Of a stretch of DNA of 64,000 nucleotides, positions 41,002 to 49,157 are shown piece by piece. Position numbers and translations under genes: made by a program. Under the pieces are notes generated by a model. The model was not told where the DNA came from and did not search any database. It saw nothing but the letters and a program-made list of their open reading frames with translations. The stretch comes from JAWWPG01 sp033850885 (lineage in GTDB: Bacteria > Actinomycetota > Actinomycetes > Propionibacteriales > Nocardioidaceae), in NCBI GenBank assembly GCA_033850885.1, contig JAWWPG010000020.1:115578-179577 (forward strand). The letters run 5' to 3'. Each line of letters starts with the position of its first letter. Within the stretch, counting starts at the first letter, position 1.

Positions 41002-41934
41002 ATGCGGGAAGCAGTCCTCGACGTGGGCTCGAACACGGCACACCTGCTGGTCGTCGACGCCCACCGGGGTGCCGCACCGTTGCCTGCGCTGTCCGTCAAG
41101 CGTGAGCTGAGGCTCGCGGAGCACCTCACGGCTGAGGGCGCGCTGTCGCAGACCGGAGTCGATGCGCTGGTGTCCTTCATCGCGGCCGCACTCGTCGAGG
41201 CGGAGGACCGGGGGTGCGAGACGGTGACCGCCTTCGCAACATCGGCCATCCGCGAGGCGACCAACACCGACGAGGTGCTGAAGCTCGTACGCGAGACGAC
41301 GGGCGTGGACCTGAAGGTGCTCACGGGCGAGGAAGAGGCGATGCTGACCTTCCTCGCGGTACGGCGCTGGTTCGGCTGGTCGTCGGGCCGGCTTGCCGTC
41401 TTCGACATCGGGGGCGGGTCGCTGGAGATCGCGACCGGTGCTGACGAGCTGCCGGACGTGACGCTGTCGTTCGAGCTGGGCGCCGGGCGCCTCACCCGGG
41501 AGTGGCTGCCGGGCGACAGACCGCGTGAGTCCGACTATCGCGACCTGCGCAAGTATGTCCGGGCCCAGATCGCCAAGGCAGCGGGAGCGGTCCTACGGGC
41601 GGGGTCGGAGGACCACGCGGTCGCCACCTCGAAGACGTTCCGGTCGCTGGCCAGGGTGTGTGGCGCGCCGCCCTCGTCCGAGGGAGCCTTCGTACGTCGG
41701 ACGCTTGCCCGGTCAGACCTCGCCGAGCAGCTTCCGATAATCGCGAAGCTGACGCGGGGCGAGCTCACCAAGCTCCCGGGTGTCTCGCAGGGACGAGCGC
41801 ACCAGCTGCTCGCCGGTGGCGTGGTCGCGGAGGCGGTGATGGACATCTTCGGCATCGAGGAGCTGGAGATCTGCCCGTGGGCGCTCCGGGAAGGCGTGAT
41901 CCTGCAGTCGCTCGACACCCTCTCCGACGGCTGA
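41002..41934 (+). CDS. ppx: Ppx/GppA-family exopolyphosphatase
   Basis: Hydrolyses terminal phosphate of polyphosphate, or pppGpp in GppA members. 310 residues of the ASKHA fold: EAVLDVGSNTAHLLVVDA at the start, ATSAIREATN, and the phosphate-binding VFDIGGGSLEIATG. Only the two catalytic domains are present; there is no HD-like C-terminus, as in mycobacterial Ppx1 (Rv0496). First gene of a block matching Rv0496-Rv0505c in order. Start set by the leaderless -10 box. Confidence 0.93.
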   Translation: MREAVLDVGSNTAHLLVVDAHRGAAPLPALSVKRELRLAEHLTAEGALSQTGVDALVSFIAAALVEAEDRGCETVTAFATSAIREATNTDEVLKLVRETTGVDLKVLTGEEEAMLTFLAVRRWFGWSSGRLAVFDIGGGSLEIATGADELPDVTLSFELGAGRLTREWLPGDRPRESDYRDLRKYVRAQIAKAAGAVLRAGSEDHAVATSKTFRSLARVCGAPPSSEGAFVRRTLARSDLAEQLPIIAKLTRGELTKLPGVSQGRAHQLLAGGVVAEAVMDIFGIEELEICPWALREGVILQSLDTLSDG

Positions 41935-41957
41935 CCCGGCAGGCGTTTCTCCGCGTT

Positions 41958-41963
41958 TAGGCT
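41958..41963 (+). promoter_or_regulatory. leaderless -10 box for the gene at 41970
   Basis: TAGGCT, six bases, then GTG 41970. The six bases are GGAGGC, which would also serve as a ribosome-binding site if a longer transcript is made from ppx. Confidence 0.45.
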
Positions 41964-41969
41964 GGAGGC

Positions 41970-42872
41970 GTGAGCGCGACCGACGACGGGTTGGGGGCGG
42001 ACCCCCTGCAGGTGCCGTCCGCGCTGGTCGGGCTGTCCTCGGCGTCGGTGTACCCCGAGTCATCCGCCAGCACCTTCGAGTACGCAAGCGTCCTCGGGTA
42101 CGACGCGGTGGAGGTGATGGTCGGCATCGACCCGGTCAGCCAGGACGTGGCCACTCTCCGGCGGCTCAGCGAGCGCCACGGCGTCCCGGTTTGCGCCATC
42201 CACGCACCCTGTCTGCTCATCACCCAGCGGGTGTGGGGCTCGGACCCGTGGGGGAAGCTGCGACGCAGTGCCGAGACGGCCCTGGCGCTCAGCGCCGCGA
42301 CCGTGGTCGTCCACCCGCCCTTCCGCTGGCAACGCGACTACGTCCGTGGGTTCGTCGACGGGATCGCCGACCTCGAGGACGAGACCGGCGTCGCGTTCGC
42401 GGTCGAGAACATGTTCCCCTGGCGGGCATCGCGCCGCGAGCTGCAGGCCTACCTGCCGGGGTGGAACCCGGTTGAGCAGGACTACGCCCACACGACCCTG
42501 GACCTCTCCCACACCTCCACGTCAGGTAGTGACCCGATCCAGATGGCGCTCGACCTGGGCCCACGGCTGCACCACGTCCATATGACCGACGGCTCGGGAT
42601 CGGCGAAGGACGAGCATCTGGTGCCGGGGCGCGGCAACCAGCCGTGCGCTGAGTTCCTCGAGCTGCTCGCCCGGCGAGGGTTCGGGGGGAACGTCGTGGT
42701 CGAGATCAACACCCACCGTGCGGCCAACCGGGCGGCACGGCAGGTGGATCTCGCAGAGTCTCTCGCGTTCACCCGGCTCTACCTGGCGACCGCGGTCGAC
42801 GGCCCAGCTGAGCCGTCGTACGACGGACCACGCCGGCCTCCCGCGTCGTACGACGGGCCTGGCGGCGCCTAG
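41970..42872 (+). CDS. sugar phosphate isomerase/epimerase-like TIM barrel
   Basis: A 300-residue xylose-isomerase-like (AP endonuclease 2 fold) protein. Metal-site segments typical of the superfamily are FEYASVLGYDAVEVMV, VCAIHAPCLL, VVVHPPFRW, FAVENMFPW, TLDLSHTSTSG, and HHVHMTDGSGSAKDEH followed by VPGRG. Counterpart of mycobacterial Rv0498. Substrate unknown. The C-terminal tail contains two copies of SYDGP from a short duplication. It ends 23 bases from the convergent biotin-carrier gene. Confidence 0.85.
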   Translation: MSATDDGLGADPLQVPSALVGLSSASVYPESSASTFEYASVLGYDAVEVMVGIDPVSQDVATLRRLSERHGVPVCAIHAPCLLITQRVWGSDPWGKLRRSAETALALSAATVVVHPPFRWQRDYVRGFVDGIADLEDETGVAFAVENMFPWRASRRELQAYLPGWNPVEQDYAHTTLDLSHTSTSGSDPIQMALDLGPRLHHVHMTDGSGSAKDEHLVPGRGNQPCAEFLELLARRGFGGNVVVEINTHRAANRAARQVDLAESLAFTRLYLATAVDGPAEPSYDGPRRPPASYDGPGGA

Positions 42873-42874
42873 CA

Positions 42875-42894
42875 GCACCGGCCCGGGCGGGTGC
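42875..42894. terminator. weak convergent hairpin
   Basis: GCACC and GGTGC arms around a GC-only, self-complementary loop between two converging stop codons. Five base pairs only. Confidence 0.3.
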
Positions 42895-42895
42895 G

Positions 42896-43117
42896 TCACT
42901 CCTCGTCGATCTCCGCGATCTGGTCGCCCTCGGTCACCACCTGGCCCTCGCGCACACTCAGCTCGACGATCGTGCCCGACACCTCCGCTGGCACGGGGAT
43001 CTCCATCTTCATCGACTCGAGGATCACCAGCGTGTCGTCGGGAGACACCGAGTCGCCGTTCTTGGCGACCACCTTCAACACGTTGGCGACAAGCTCGGCG
43101 TTGACGTAGTAGCTCAT
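42896..43117 (-). CDS. small biotin/lipoyl carrier protein
   Basis: A 73-residue stand-alone biotinyl/lipoyl domain. The modified Lys lies in ESMKMEIPV, the biotin-carrier motif. The size matches mycobacterial TB7.3, a biotinylated protein, and the fold is complete (VLKVVAKNGDSVSPDDTLVIL before, VREGQVVTEGDQIAEI after). The partner carboxylase is not in the window. ATG 43117 is chosen because GAAGG sits six bases before it; ATG 43123 is two codons upstream. Confidence 0.9.
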   Translation of the reverse strand: MSYYVNAELVANVLKVVAKNGDSVSPDDTLVILESMKMEIPVPAEVSGTIVELSVREGQVVTEGDQIAEIDEE

Positions 43118-43230
43118 CGCCATCCTTCGCGTGGTCGGCCATCGTGTGTGCAGCGTCCGGCGGCTCGGTCCGGCGACCAGTGGACGGAGACGACCCGCGT
43201 CGATCCTAGTGGGAGCCCGCTCCGCAGCGG

Positions 43231-43259
43231 TTTCGAGCCGGCGCGGGGCGGCGTACCCT
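43231..43259 (+). promoter_or_regulatory. promoter of the proline dehydrogenase gene
   Basis: TTTCGA (43231-43236), 17-base spacer, TACCCT (43254-43259). Predicted leader is about 38 bases with AGGAGG before the start. Confidence 0.4.
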
Positions 43260-43303
43260 TGGACCGCCCTGGAGCCTTCCTCAGGCCAGGCCAAGGAGGA
43301 GCC

Positions 43304-44233
43304 GTGCTTCGTCGTTCCCTACTCATGCTGTCGCAGAGCGACCGCCTCAAGAACCTGGCGAGCACGCTGCCGATCTCGAGCGGAATCGTGTCGCGGTTCG
43401 TGGCAGGCGAGCATGTCGAGGACGCAGTGACGACAAGCCGCCGACTCGTCGACGACGGCCTCCTGGTGAGCCTGGACTACCTCGGCGAGGACACGGTCGA
43501 GGCCGCCCAGGCGGCGTCCACCGTCGACGCGTACCTGCTGCTCGTCAAGAACCTCTCGGCTGCCGGTCTGACGCCCGAGGTTGAGGTGTCCGTCAAGCTG
43601 TCCGCCGTCGGCCAGGCGCTTCCCGGCGACGGCGAGCGGGTGGCGCTCGACAACGCCCGGCGGATCTGCCAGGCGGCCAGCAACGCCGGCACCACGGTCA
43701 CCCTCGACATGGAGGACCACACCACGACGGACTCCACGCTGCGCATCCTGCACGAGGTGCGGCAGGACTTCCCCGCCACGGGTGCGGTCGTCCAGGCCTA
43801 CCTTCGCCGTACCGAGCAGGACTGCAAGGACCTGTCGTACGAGGGCTCGCGGGTGCGGCTCTGCAAGGGTGCCTACAAGGAGCCCGAGTCGGTGGCCTTC
43901 CAGGGACGGACCGAGGTGCGGCTTTCATACGTCCGGTGCCTGAAGGCCCTGATGGCGGGCGCTGGGTACCCGATGGTAGCCACGCACGACCCGAAGCTGA
44001 TCCAGCTCGCCGGCCGCCTCGTCGAGGCCAACGGCAGGGTCAAGGGGAGCTACGAGTACCAGATGCTCTTCGGGATCCGGCCCGACGAGCAGAAACGGCT
44101 CACCGCGGCCGGTGAGAAGGTGCGTGTCTACACCCCCTACGGGGACGAGTGGTACGGCTACCTGATGCGCCGCCTCGCAGAGAAGCCGTCGAACCTCGCC
44201 TTCTTCGTGAGATCCCTCGTCACGAAGGGATAG
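43304..44233 (+). CDS. proline dehydrogenase
   Basis: FAD-dependent oxidation of proline to pyrroline-5-carboxylate, monofunctional type (PutB), 309 residues. The barrel motifs are VSVKLSAVGQAL, TLDMEDHTTT, RLCKGAYKEP and YTPYGDEWYGYLMRRLAEKP. GTG 43304 follows AGGAGG with suitable spacing. P5C dehydrogenase is not adjacent. In mycobacteria the corresponding slot before the HTH gene holds proC, the biosynthetic P5C reductase. Confidence 0.94.
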   Translation: MLRRSLLMLSQSDRLKNLASTLPISSGIVSRFVAGEHVEDAVTTSRRLVDDGLLVSLDYLGEDTVEAAQAASTVDAYLLLVKNLSAAGLTPEVEVSVKLSAVGQALPGDGERVALDNARRICQAASNAGTTVTLDMEDHTTTDSTLRILHEVRQDFPATGAVVQAYLRRTEQDCKDLSYEGSRVRLCKGAYKEPESVAFQGRTEVRLSYVRCLKALMAGAGYPMVATHDPKLIQLAGRLVEANGRVKGSYEYQMLFGIRPDEQKRLTAAGEKVRVYTPYGDEWYGYLMRRLAEKPSNLAFFVRSLVTKG

Positions 44234-44259
44234 CACACTCCGAGCGGAAGGGTCCGGCC

Positions 44260-45444
44260 ATGGGTGGTCTCGCAACGGTCGTGTACGACGACTCGCTGAT
44301 CCGCTACAACTTCGGGCGCGGCCACCCCTTGGCGCCGATCAGGGTGGATCTGACGATGCGGCTGGCGCGTTCGCTGGGTGTGCTCGACGGCCAGACCGCC
44401 GGACTCGTCGCCGGGCCGTCCGCGACAGACGACGAGATCGGCCTCGTGCACGGCCCGCACTACATCGAGGCGGTCAAGCGGCTCAGCGACGACCCGACCG
44501 GGCGTGACCTCGAGCACGGTCTCGGCACGGAGGACGACCCCGTGTTCGAGGGGATGCACGACGCGTCGGCGCACATCGTGGGCGCCACGCTGGAGGCGGC
44601 CCGCCGGGTCTGGCGCGGAGACTCGTTGCATGCGGTCAACATCAGCGGTGGGCTCCACCACGCGATGGCCGACGCGGCCAGCGGGTTCTGCATCTACAAC
44701 GACCCGGCGATCGCGATCGCGTGGCTGCTCGGGAACGGCGCCGAACGGATCGCGTACGTCGACATCGACGCGCATCACGGCGACGGCGTCCAGGCGGCCT
44801 TCTACGACGACCCGCGTGTCCTCACGATCAGCCTGCACGAGTCGCCGCGCACCCTCTTCCCCGGCTCCGGCTACTCGAGTGAGACCGGCGGGCCGGGCGC
44901 CCTCGGTAGTGCCGCGAACGTCCCGCTCCCGCCGGGCACGGGTGACGCTGGCTGGCTGCGGGCCTTTCACGCTGTCGTGCCCGACCTGGTGCGGGCGTTC
45001 GAGCCCGACATCTTGGTGAGCCAGCACGGCTGCGACTCCCATATGGACGACCCACTCACGCATCTGATGGTGAGCGTCGACGCCCAGCGGGCAGCGCACC
45101 TGGCGCTGCACGACCTCGCGCACGAGGTCTGCGGTGGGCGGTGGGTGGCGACCGGAGGGGGCGGCTATGCGGTCTTCGACGTCGTACCACGGAGCTGGAC
45201 CCACCTGTTGGCCGTCGTCGCGGGCCGACCGCTGGAGACCTCCACGCCCGTGCCGGCGGACTGGCTGGGCTACGTCGCCGAGGTCTCCGGCGGACACCGC
45301 GCTCCCGGCACCCTCGGCGACGGTACCGTCCCCAGGTACGACGACTGGTCGACCGGTTACAACCCCGACTCGTGGCTGGACCGCTGCGTGGCGGAGACCC
45401 GCCGCGAGGTCTTCCCCTACCACGGGATCGACATCTCGTACTGA
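44260..45444 (+). CDS. AcuC-like class I histone deacetylase family protein
   Basis: Zinc-dependent lysine deacetylase, 394 residues, related to AcuC, which deacetylates acetyl-CoA synthetase. Catalytic features are complete: GGLHHAMADAASGFCIYND (tandem His), VDIDAHHGDGVQAAFY (Zn ligands Asp and His), and SQHGCDSHMDDPL (Asp ligand region), then GGGGYAVFDV. ATG 44260 is 26 bases after the proline dehydrogenase stop, so probably co-transcribed. No acs or acuA neighbour is present. Confidence 0.9.
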   Translation: MGGLATVVYDDSLIRYNFGRGHPLAPIRVDLTMRLARSLGVLDGQTAGLVAGPSATDDEIGLVHGPHYIEAVKRLSDDPTGRDLEHGLGTEDDPVFEGMHDASAHIVGATLEAARRVWRGDSLHAVNISGGLHHAMADAASGFCIYNDPAIAIAWLLGNGAERIAYVDIDAHHGDGVQAAFYDDPRVLTISLHESPRTLFPGSGYSSETGGPGALGSAANVPLPPGTGDAGWLRAFHAVVPDLVRAFEPDILVSQHGCDSHMDDPLTHLMVSVDAQRAAHLALHDLAHEVCGGRWVATGGGGYAVFDVVPRSWTHLLAVVAGRPLETSTPVPADWLGYVAEVSGGHRAPGTLGDGTVPRYDDWSTGYNPDSWLDRCVAETRREVFPYHGIDISY

Positions 45445-45568
45445 CCGCGCATGTGGCCGCGAACACCGGGCACACTATCAGAAAAGGGTACATTATGCCT
45501 CTATGAGGGACATTGTGGCCCTTCGACTTCCCCATCGGCCCCACTTGCCACTACTCTCACGCTTAGCG

Positions 45569-45609
45569 CGACCGCAATCATCCCTGGCGGGGAAGCCAGG
45601 GTGCGGTCG
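45569..45609 (+). other. two-tier hairpin before the HTH gene
   Basis: Outer arms CGACCGCA/TGCGGTCG (45569-45576, 45602-45609) enclose inner arms CCCTGGC/GCCAGGG (45582-45588, 45595-45601), with a 5-base bulge on one side and a 6-base loop. Fifteen perfect pairs just upstream of the start at 45630. Could be an attenuator, an RNA structure controlling translation, or an acuC terminator. Confidence 0.55.
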
Positions 45610-45629
45610 TGTCGGGAGTTGGTTCTGCT

Positions 45630-45839
45630 ATGGCTCGTGCTTCTGCCGGGGACAGCCTCTCCGAGGTCAATTTCTTGACTGTCGCTGAGGTCGCGGCGGC
45701 GATGCGTGTGTCCAAGATGACTGTCTACCGTCTGGTGCATGCCGGCGACCTGCCGGCCGCCAGGGTGGGCAGGTCCTTCCGCGTGCCCGAGGACGCGGTG
45801 AACGAGTACCTGCGCAAGTCGTACTTCCAAGCAGGATGA
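45630..45839 (+). CDS. BldC/excisionase-type helix-turn-helix protein
   Basis: A 69-residue DNA-binding protein with a MerR-like winged helix: NFLTVAEVAAAMRVSKMTVY, then RLVHAGDLPAARVGRSFRVP. Near-universal in actinobacteria before the bS22 gene (Rv0500A in mycobacteria). Excisionase-like in fold only; no integrase is nearby. ATG 45630 keeps the conserved part; an in-frame GTG at 45609, the last base of the hairpin, would add seven residues. Confidence 0.85.
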   Translation: MARASAGDSLSEVNFLTVAEVAAAMRVSKMTVYRLVHAGDLPAARVGRSFRVPEDAVNEYLRKSYFQAG

Positions 45840-45853
45840 GCCAACCGGTTGAG

Positions 45854-45883
45854 TTCGGTGCACCGGGAGTGGCCCGCTAGGCT
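45854..45883 (+). promoter_or_regulatory. promoter of the bS22 gene
   Basis: TTCGGT (45854-45859), 18-base spacer, TAGGCT (45878-45883). It predicts a leader of about 92 bases. Confidence 0.45.
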
Positions 45884-45950
45884 GGCCGAGTCGTGCGGCG
45901 AGCGGTTGGTCGTGACAGCCGTCACCGACATACTCCTGACCGCCCGACGT

Positions 45951-45970
45951 GGGGGTCGAGAACCACCCCC
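45951..45970 (+). other. hairpin against the bS22 ribosome-binding site
   Basis: GGGGGT (45951-45956) pairs with ACCCCC (45965-45970) across an 8-base loop. The GAAAGG ribosome-binding sequence starts at the next base. Confidence 0.4.
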
Positions 45971-45982
45971 GAAAGGTAGACC

Positions 45983-46084
45983 GTGGGCTCAGTCATCAAG
46001 AAGCGCAAGAAGCGGATGGCGAAGAAGAAGCACCGCAAGCTGCTGAAGAGGACCCGTATCCAGCGCCGTCGCGCAGGTAAGTAA
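45983..46084 (+). CDS. small ribosomal subunit protein bS22 (33 residues)
   Basis: A very short, extremely basic protein read from GTG 45983 to TAA 46082-46084. It begins MGSVIKKRKKRMAKKKHRKL and ends QRRRAGK. This matches the AURKAIP1/COX24-domain bS22 found in the mycobacterial 30S subunit at an intersubunit bridge. GAAAGG at 45971-45976 is the ribosome-binding site, six bases before the start. It lies between the HTH gene and the SDR gene exactly as Rv0500B does. Confidence 0.93.
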   Translation: MGSVIKKRKKRMAKKKHRKLLKRTRIQRRRAGK

Positions 46085-46101
46085 CAAGTACGGGATCGCC
46101 C

Positions 46102-47136
46102 ATGGGTCGCGTTCTCCTGGTCACCGGCGTCTGCCGCGATCTCGGCGGCAGGTATGCCCGCCGGCTCGCCGGTCACCCAGCCGTCGACCGTGTCATCGGG
46201 GTTGACGTCGTACCACCGCGGCACGACCTCGGCGATGTGCGCTTCGTGCGGGCCGACATCCGCAACCCGGTGATCGCGAAGGTCATGGCCGCGGAGGATG
46301 TCGACACCGTCGTCCATCTCGGCGTGATCGCGACTCCTCTCGGTGCGGGCGGCCGTACGTTGATGAAGGAGATCAACGTCATCGGCACCATGCAGCTCCT
46401 CGCCGCCTGCCAGCGCGCATCCGGCGTGAAACGCCTCGTCGTGAAGTCGTCCGCGCACGTGTACGGTGCGTCCCCGAACGATCCCGCGATGTTCACCGAG
46501 GACATGGCGCCGAAGCGCACCCCGCGCTCGGGCTTCGGCAAGGACTCCGTCGAGGTCGAGGGCTACGTGCGGGGGTTCGCCCGCCGCCGACCCGACGTGA
46601 CCGTCACGATGCTGCGCTGCGCCAACCTGATGGGCCCGCAGATCGAGACGTCGCTGACCCGCTACTTCTCGCTGCCCGTCGTCCCCACCGTGCTCGGGTA
46701 CGACGCCCGGCTTCAGTTCTGCCACGAGGAGGACGCCCTCGCCGCCCTCGAACGCGCCGCGGTCTCCGGGGTGGACGGGACTTTCAACGTGGCCGGTGAC
46801 GGGGTGCTGATGCTCTCGCAGGCGGTCCGCCGGGCCGGCCGCCCGGAGCTGCCGCTGCCGCCTGCCCTGCTCTCTGCCCTGGGTTCGGCGCTTCCCCAGC
46901 TGCGCGGCGCCGAGATGTCCGCCGAGCAGGTGAGCTTCCTCACCTACGGACGCGGGATCGACACGCGGCAGCTGCGCACGACCTTCGGGTTCGAACCGCG
47001 GTTCAGCACCGCCGACGCCTTCACGGCGTTCGCCAGGCGCGTACGTCCAGGGGTCGTCAACTCGGCCCGGCTCGAGCAGTGGGAGCGGCAGGCACAGGAG
47101 GCCGTCTCGCAGGTGGTGTCACATGCCCGACGCTGA
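46102..47136 (+). CDS. atypical NAD-dependent epimerase/dehydratase family protein
   Basis: A 344-residue extended-SDR protein, counterpart of mycobacterial Rv0501 (GalE2). The Rossmann loop reads LLVTGVCRDLGGRYARRL, not the standard TGxxGxxG, and no clear YxxxK catalytic pair is seen where HVYGASPND and GFGKDSVEVEGY occur. It is probably non-catalytic or acts on an unusual substrate. C-terminal half from about 200 looks like a substrate-binding domain. Starts 17 bases after bS22; its end overlaps the acyltransferase gene by 14 bases. Confidence 0.85.
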   Translation: MGRVLLVTGVCRDLGGRYARRLAGHPAVDRVIGVDVVPPRHDLGDVRFVRADIRNPVIAKVMAAEDVDTVVHLGVIATPLGAGGRTLMKEINVIGTMQLLAACQRASGVKRLVVKSSAHVYGASPNDPAMFTEDMAPKRTPRSGFGKDSVEVEGYVRGFARRRPDVTVTMLRCANLMGPQIETSLTRYFSLPVVPTVLGYDARLQFCHEEDALAALERAAVSGVDGTFNVAGDGVLMLSQAVRRAGRPELPLPPALLSALGSALPQLRGAEMSAEQVSFLTYGRGIDTRQLRTTFGFEPRFSTADAFTAFARRVRPGVVNSARLEQWERQAQEAVSQVVSHARR

Positions 47137-48307
47137 GATCATCCCGATCGGAGGCAAGGCCAGGCCTGGTCGTGGTTCGCGTACGTCGCCGAGTGCCGCC
47201 GCGCGCGCCCTGGCGCCTGCGGAGGGCCGGGCCGACAAGCCTCCGCGGCCGACCGGGCGCGGCAGGCGCACAACGCCGCCGCCACCGGACCCGGCTGCCC
47301 AGGCTGGCGGCTTCTTCCCCGACGATGCGGCCCCGTCGCGGGCCACCTCTTCGTGGGATGCGCCCCTGGAACCGGAAGCCACGCGTGCACCAGAGGACAC
47401 GCCTGTACCGGAGGACACCTTCGCACCGGGCGGCGCAGGCCCGGCACCGCTTCGGGGAGAGCCAGTCGGGGGGAGCGACCTGGAGCGTCGGGTCGCAGAG
47501 CTGCTCGCCTTTCTGCGGCACCGCTTGACGGGTGACTACGACGTCGACGACTTCGGGTTCGACGCCCAGGTAACGGAGCGTCTCATCCTGCCGGTCCTCC
47601 GGCCGCTCGCCGAGAAGTGGTTTCGCATCGACGTCCGCGGGATCGAGAACGTCCCGGTCGACGGTGGTGCGCTCGTGGTCTCCAACCACTCCGGGACGCT
47701 GCCCATCGACGGCCTGATGACCGCGCTCGTCCTGCACGACCGGGCCAACCGCTCGCTGCGCATGCTCGCCGCCGACCTGGTCCTCAAGACGCCGTTCCTC
47801 GGAGAGCTTGCCCGCAAGGGTGGGGCGACACTCGCCAACAACGAGGACGCTGAGCGGATGCTGGCCCGTGGCGACCTGGTAGGGGTCTGGCCGGAGGGCT
47901 TCAAGGGCGTCGGCAAGCCGTTCACGGAGCGTTACAAGCTTCAGCGTTTCGGCCGCGGCGGGTTCGTCTCGGCCGCGTTGCGGGTTGGGGTGCCGATCAT
48001 CCCGTGCTCGATTGTCGGCGCTGAGGAGATCTACCCCATGATCGGCAACGTGCCCGCGTTGGCGCGGCTCCTCGGCCTTCCCTACCTTCCGATCACGCCG
48101 TTCTTCCCCTGGTTCGGCCTGCTCGGCCTGGTCCCGCTGCCCTCGAAATGGCTCATCGAGTTCGGTGAGCCGATTCGCACCGACTCGTACGGCGCCGGCG
48201 CGGGTGAAGACCCGATGCTCGTGTTCAACGTGACCGACCAGGTCCGGGAGACGATCCAGCAGACCCTGTACTCTCTGCTCACCCAACGTCGAGGCGTGTT
48301 CCGGTGA
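47123..48307 (+). CDS. PlsC-family lysophospholipid acyltransferase
   Basis: A 394-residue acyltransferase. The first ~115 residues are Pro/Ala/Asp-rich and probably disordered, with a small 18-bp-based repeat (PEDTPVPEDTFAP). The catalytic domain has the HxxxxD motif in VSNHSGTLPID and the glycerophosphate-binding VGVWPEGFKG. Counterpart of mycobacterial Rv0502. Likely acts at the membrane surface; acyl acceptor unknown. Overlaps the preceding gene, so co-translated. Confidence 0.9.
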   Translation: MPDAEIIPIGGKARPGRGSRTSPSAAARALAPAEGRADKPPRPTGRGRRTTPPPPDPAAQAGGFFPDDAAPSRATSSWDAPLEPEATRAPEDTPVPEDTFAPGGAGPAPLRGEPVGGSDLERRVAELLAFLRHRLTGDYDVDDFGFDAQVTERLILPVLRPLAEKWFRIDVRGIENVPVDGGALVVSNHSGTLPIDGLMTALVLHDRANRSLRMLAADLVLKTPFLGELARKGGATLANNEDAERMLARGDLVGVWPEGFKGVGKPFTERYKLQRFGRGGFVSAALRVGVPIIPCSIVGAEEIYPMIGNVPALARLLGLPYLPITPFFPWFGLLGLVPLPSKWLIEFGEPIRTDSYGAGAGEDPMLVFNVTDQVRETIQQTLYSLLTQRRGVFR

Positions 48308-48323
48308 CCTGCACACGCGAAAC

Positions 48324-49157
48324 ATGAGAGGCCCCCTCGACCTGCCGTCCAGCCTGGCGGGCGCGGTCTCCGAGGCGGTCGGGCGGACCCGACGTTCCGA
48401 CCCGGTCCTCGCGGGCTCCGGCGGGCCGGCGGGCAACGCCAGCCTCACCGCCTGGACGGGGCTCGTGTTGTTGGTCCTCTCGCTCGCGGAGCTCGTCACG
48501 CTGCTTGACGTCCACGGCCTGATCAGCTGGCACATCGTGATCGGGGTGCTGCTCGTCCCGCCGTCGCTCCTGAAGACGGCCACCACGGGATGGCGCATCG
48601 TGCGCTACTACCGAGGCAGCCCAGGGTATGCCCAAGCCGGTCCGCCGCCGACCATCCTGAGGGTGCTCGGACCTCTCGTTGTCGCCTCCACGCTGGCCCT
48701 GCTCGCCTCCGGGCTGCTCCTCATCGTGCTGGGGTCGGCCGCCAGCCGGAGGAGCGTCGTGAGCGTGCTCGGTCAGCGTGTTGACGCGATCACCGTCCAC
48801 CAGGGACTCTTCGTGGTCTGGGCCGTGGTGACCGGGCTCCACGTCCTGGGCCGGTTCGTGCCCGCGTTGCGACTCACGGTGGTCCGACCGACGAGTGAGG
48901 CCGTCGTGCCGGGCGGTTGGCGACGGGCTCTGACGCTCCTCGTCGTGGGCGTGCTGGCCGCTGTCGCCGGCCCGTTGGCGTTGTTCGCGTCGGGTTCGTG
49001 GCAGTCCGACCATCCTCGTCACGATGACGGTCATGCCACGTCGAGTCAGCGGATCTTCCTGCGCAACGCGAGCGCCGCCGCGACCGCACCCGTGGCCGCC
49101 CCGGCCCCGGCGGCGCCGACCAGGCTGGCCCGCGCTGCCTTGCGCCCGGTTCGGTAG
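48324..49157 (+). CDS. four-to-five-helix membrane protein of unknown function
   Basis: A 277-residue protein with helices near residues 45-62, 68-85, 107-133, 152-170 and 192-212. His residues within or at the ends of helices (SWHIVIGV, VHQGLFVVW, GLHVLG) resemble di-heme cytochrome b-like or DUF4405-type proteins, but heme binding is only inferred. The last 112 bases overlap, antisense, the 3' end of the HAD phosphatase gene, and the Ala/Pro-rich tail may be a by-product of that overlap. Starts 17 bases after the PlsC gene. Confidence 0.7.
   Translation: MRGPLDLPSSLAGAVSEAVGRTRRSDPVLAGSGGPAGNASLTAWTGLVLLVLSLAELVTLLDVHGLISWHIVIGVLLVPPSLLKTATTGWRIVRYYRGSPGYAQAGPPPTILRVLGPLVVASTLALLASGLLLIVLGSAASRRSVVSVLGQRVDAITVHQGLFVVWAVVTGLHVLGRFVPALRLTVVRPTSEAVVPGGWRRALTLLVVGVLAAVAGPLALFASGSWQSDHPRHDDGHATSSQRIFLRNASAAATAPVAAPAPAAPTRLARAALRPVR

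Noticed and set aside
45503..45688. Small open frame beginning MRDIVALRLPHRP before the HTH gene
   Set aside because: No ribosome-binding site or homology; it runs into the HTH gene in another frame.
45630..45839. Excisionase marking an integrated element
   Set aside because: The HTH protein is the conserved actinobacterial regulator before bS22; no integrase, att repeats or phage genes are near.
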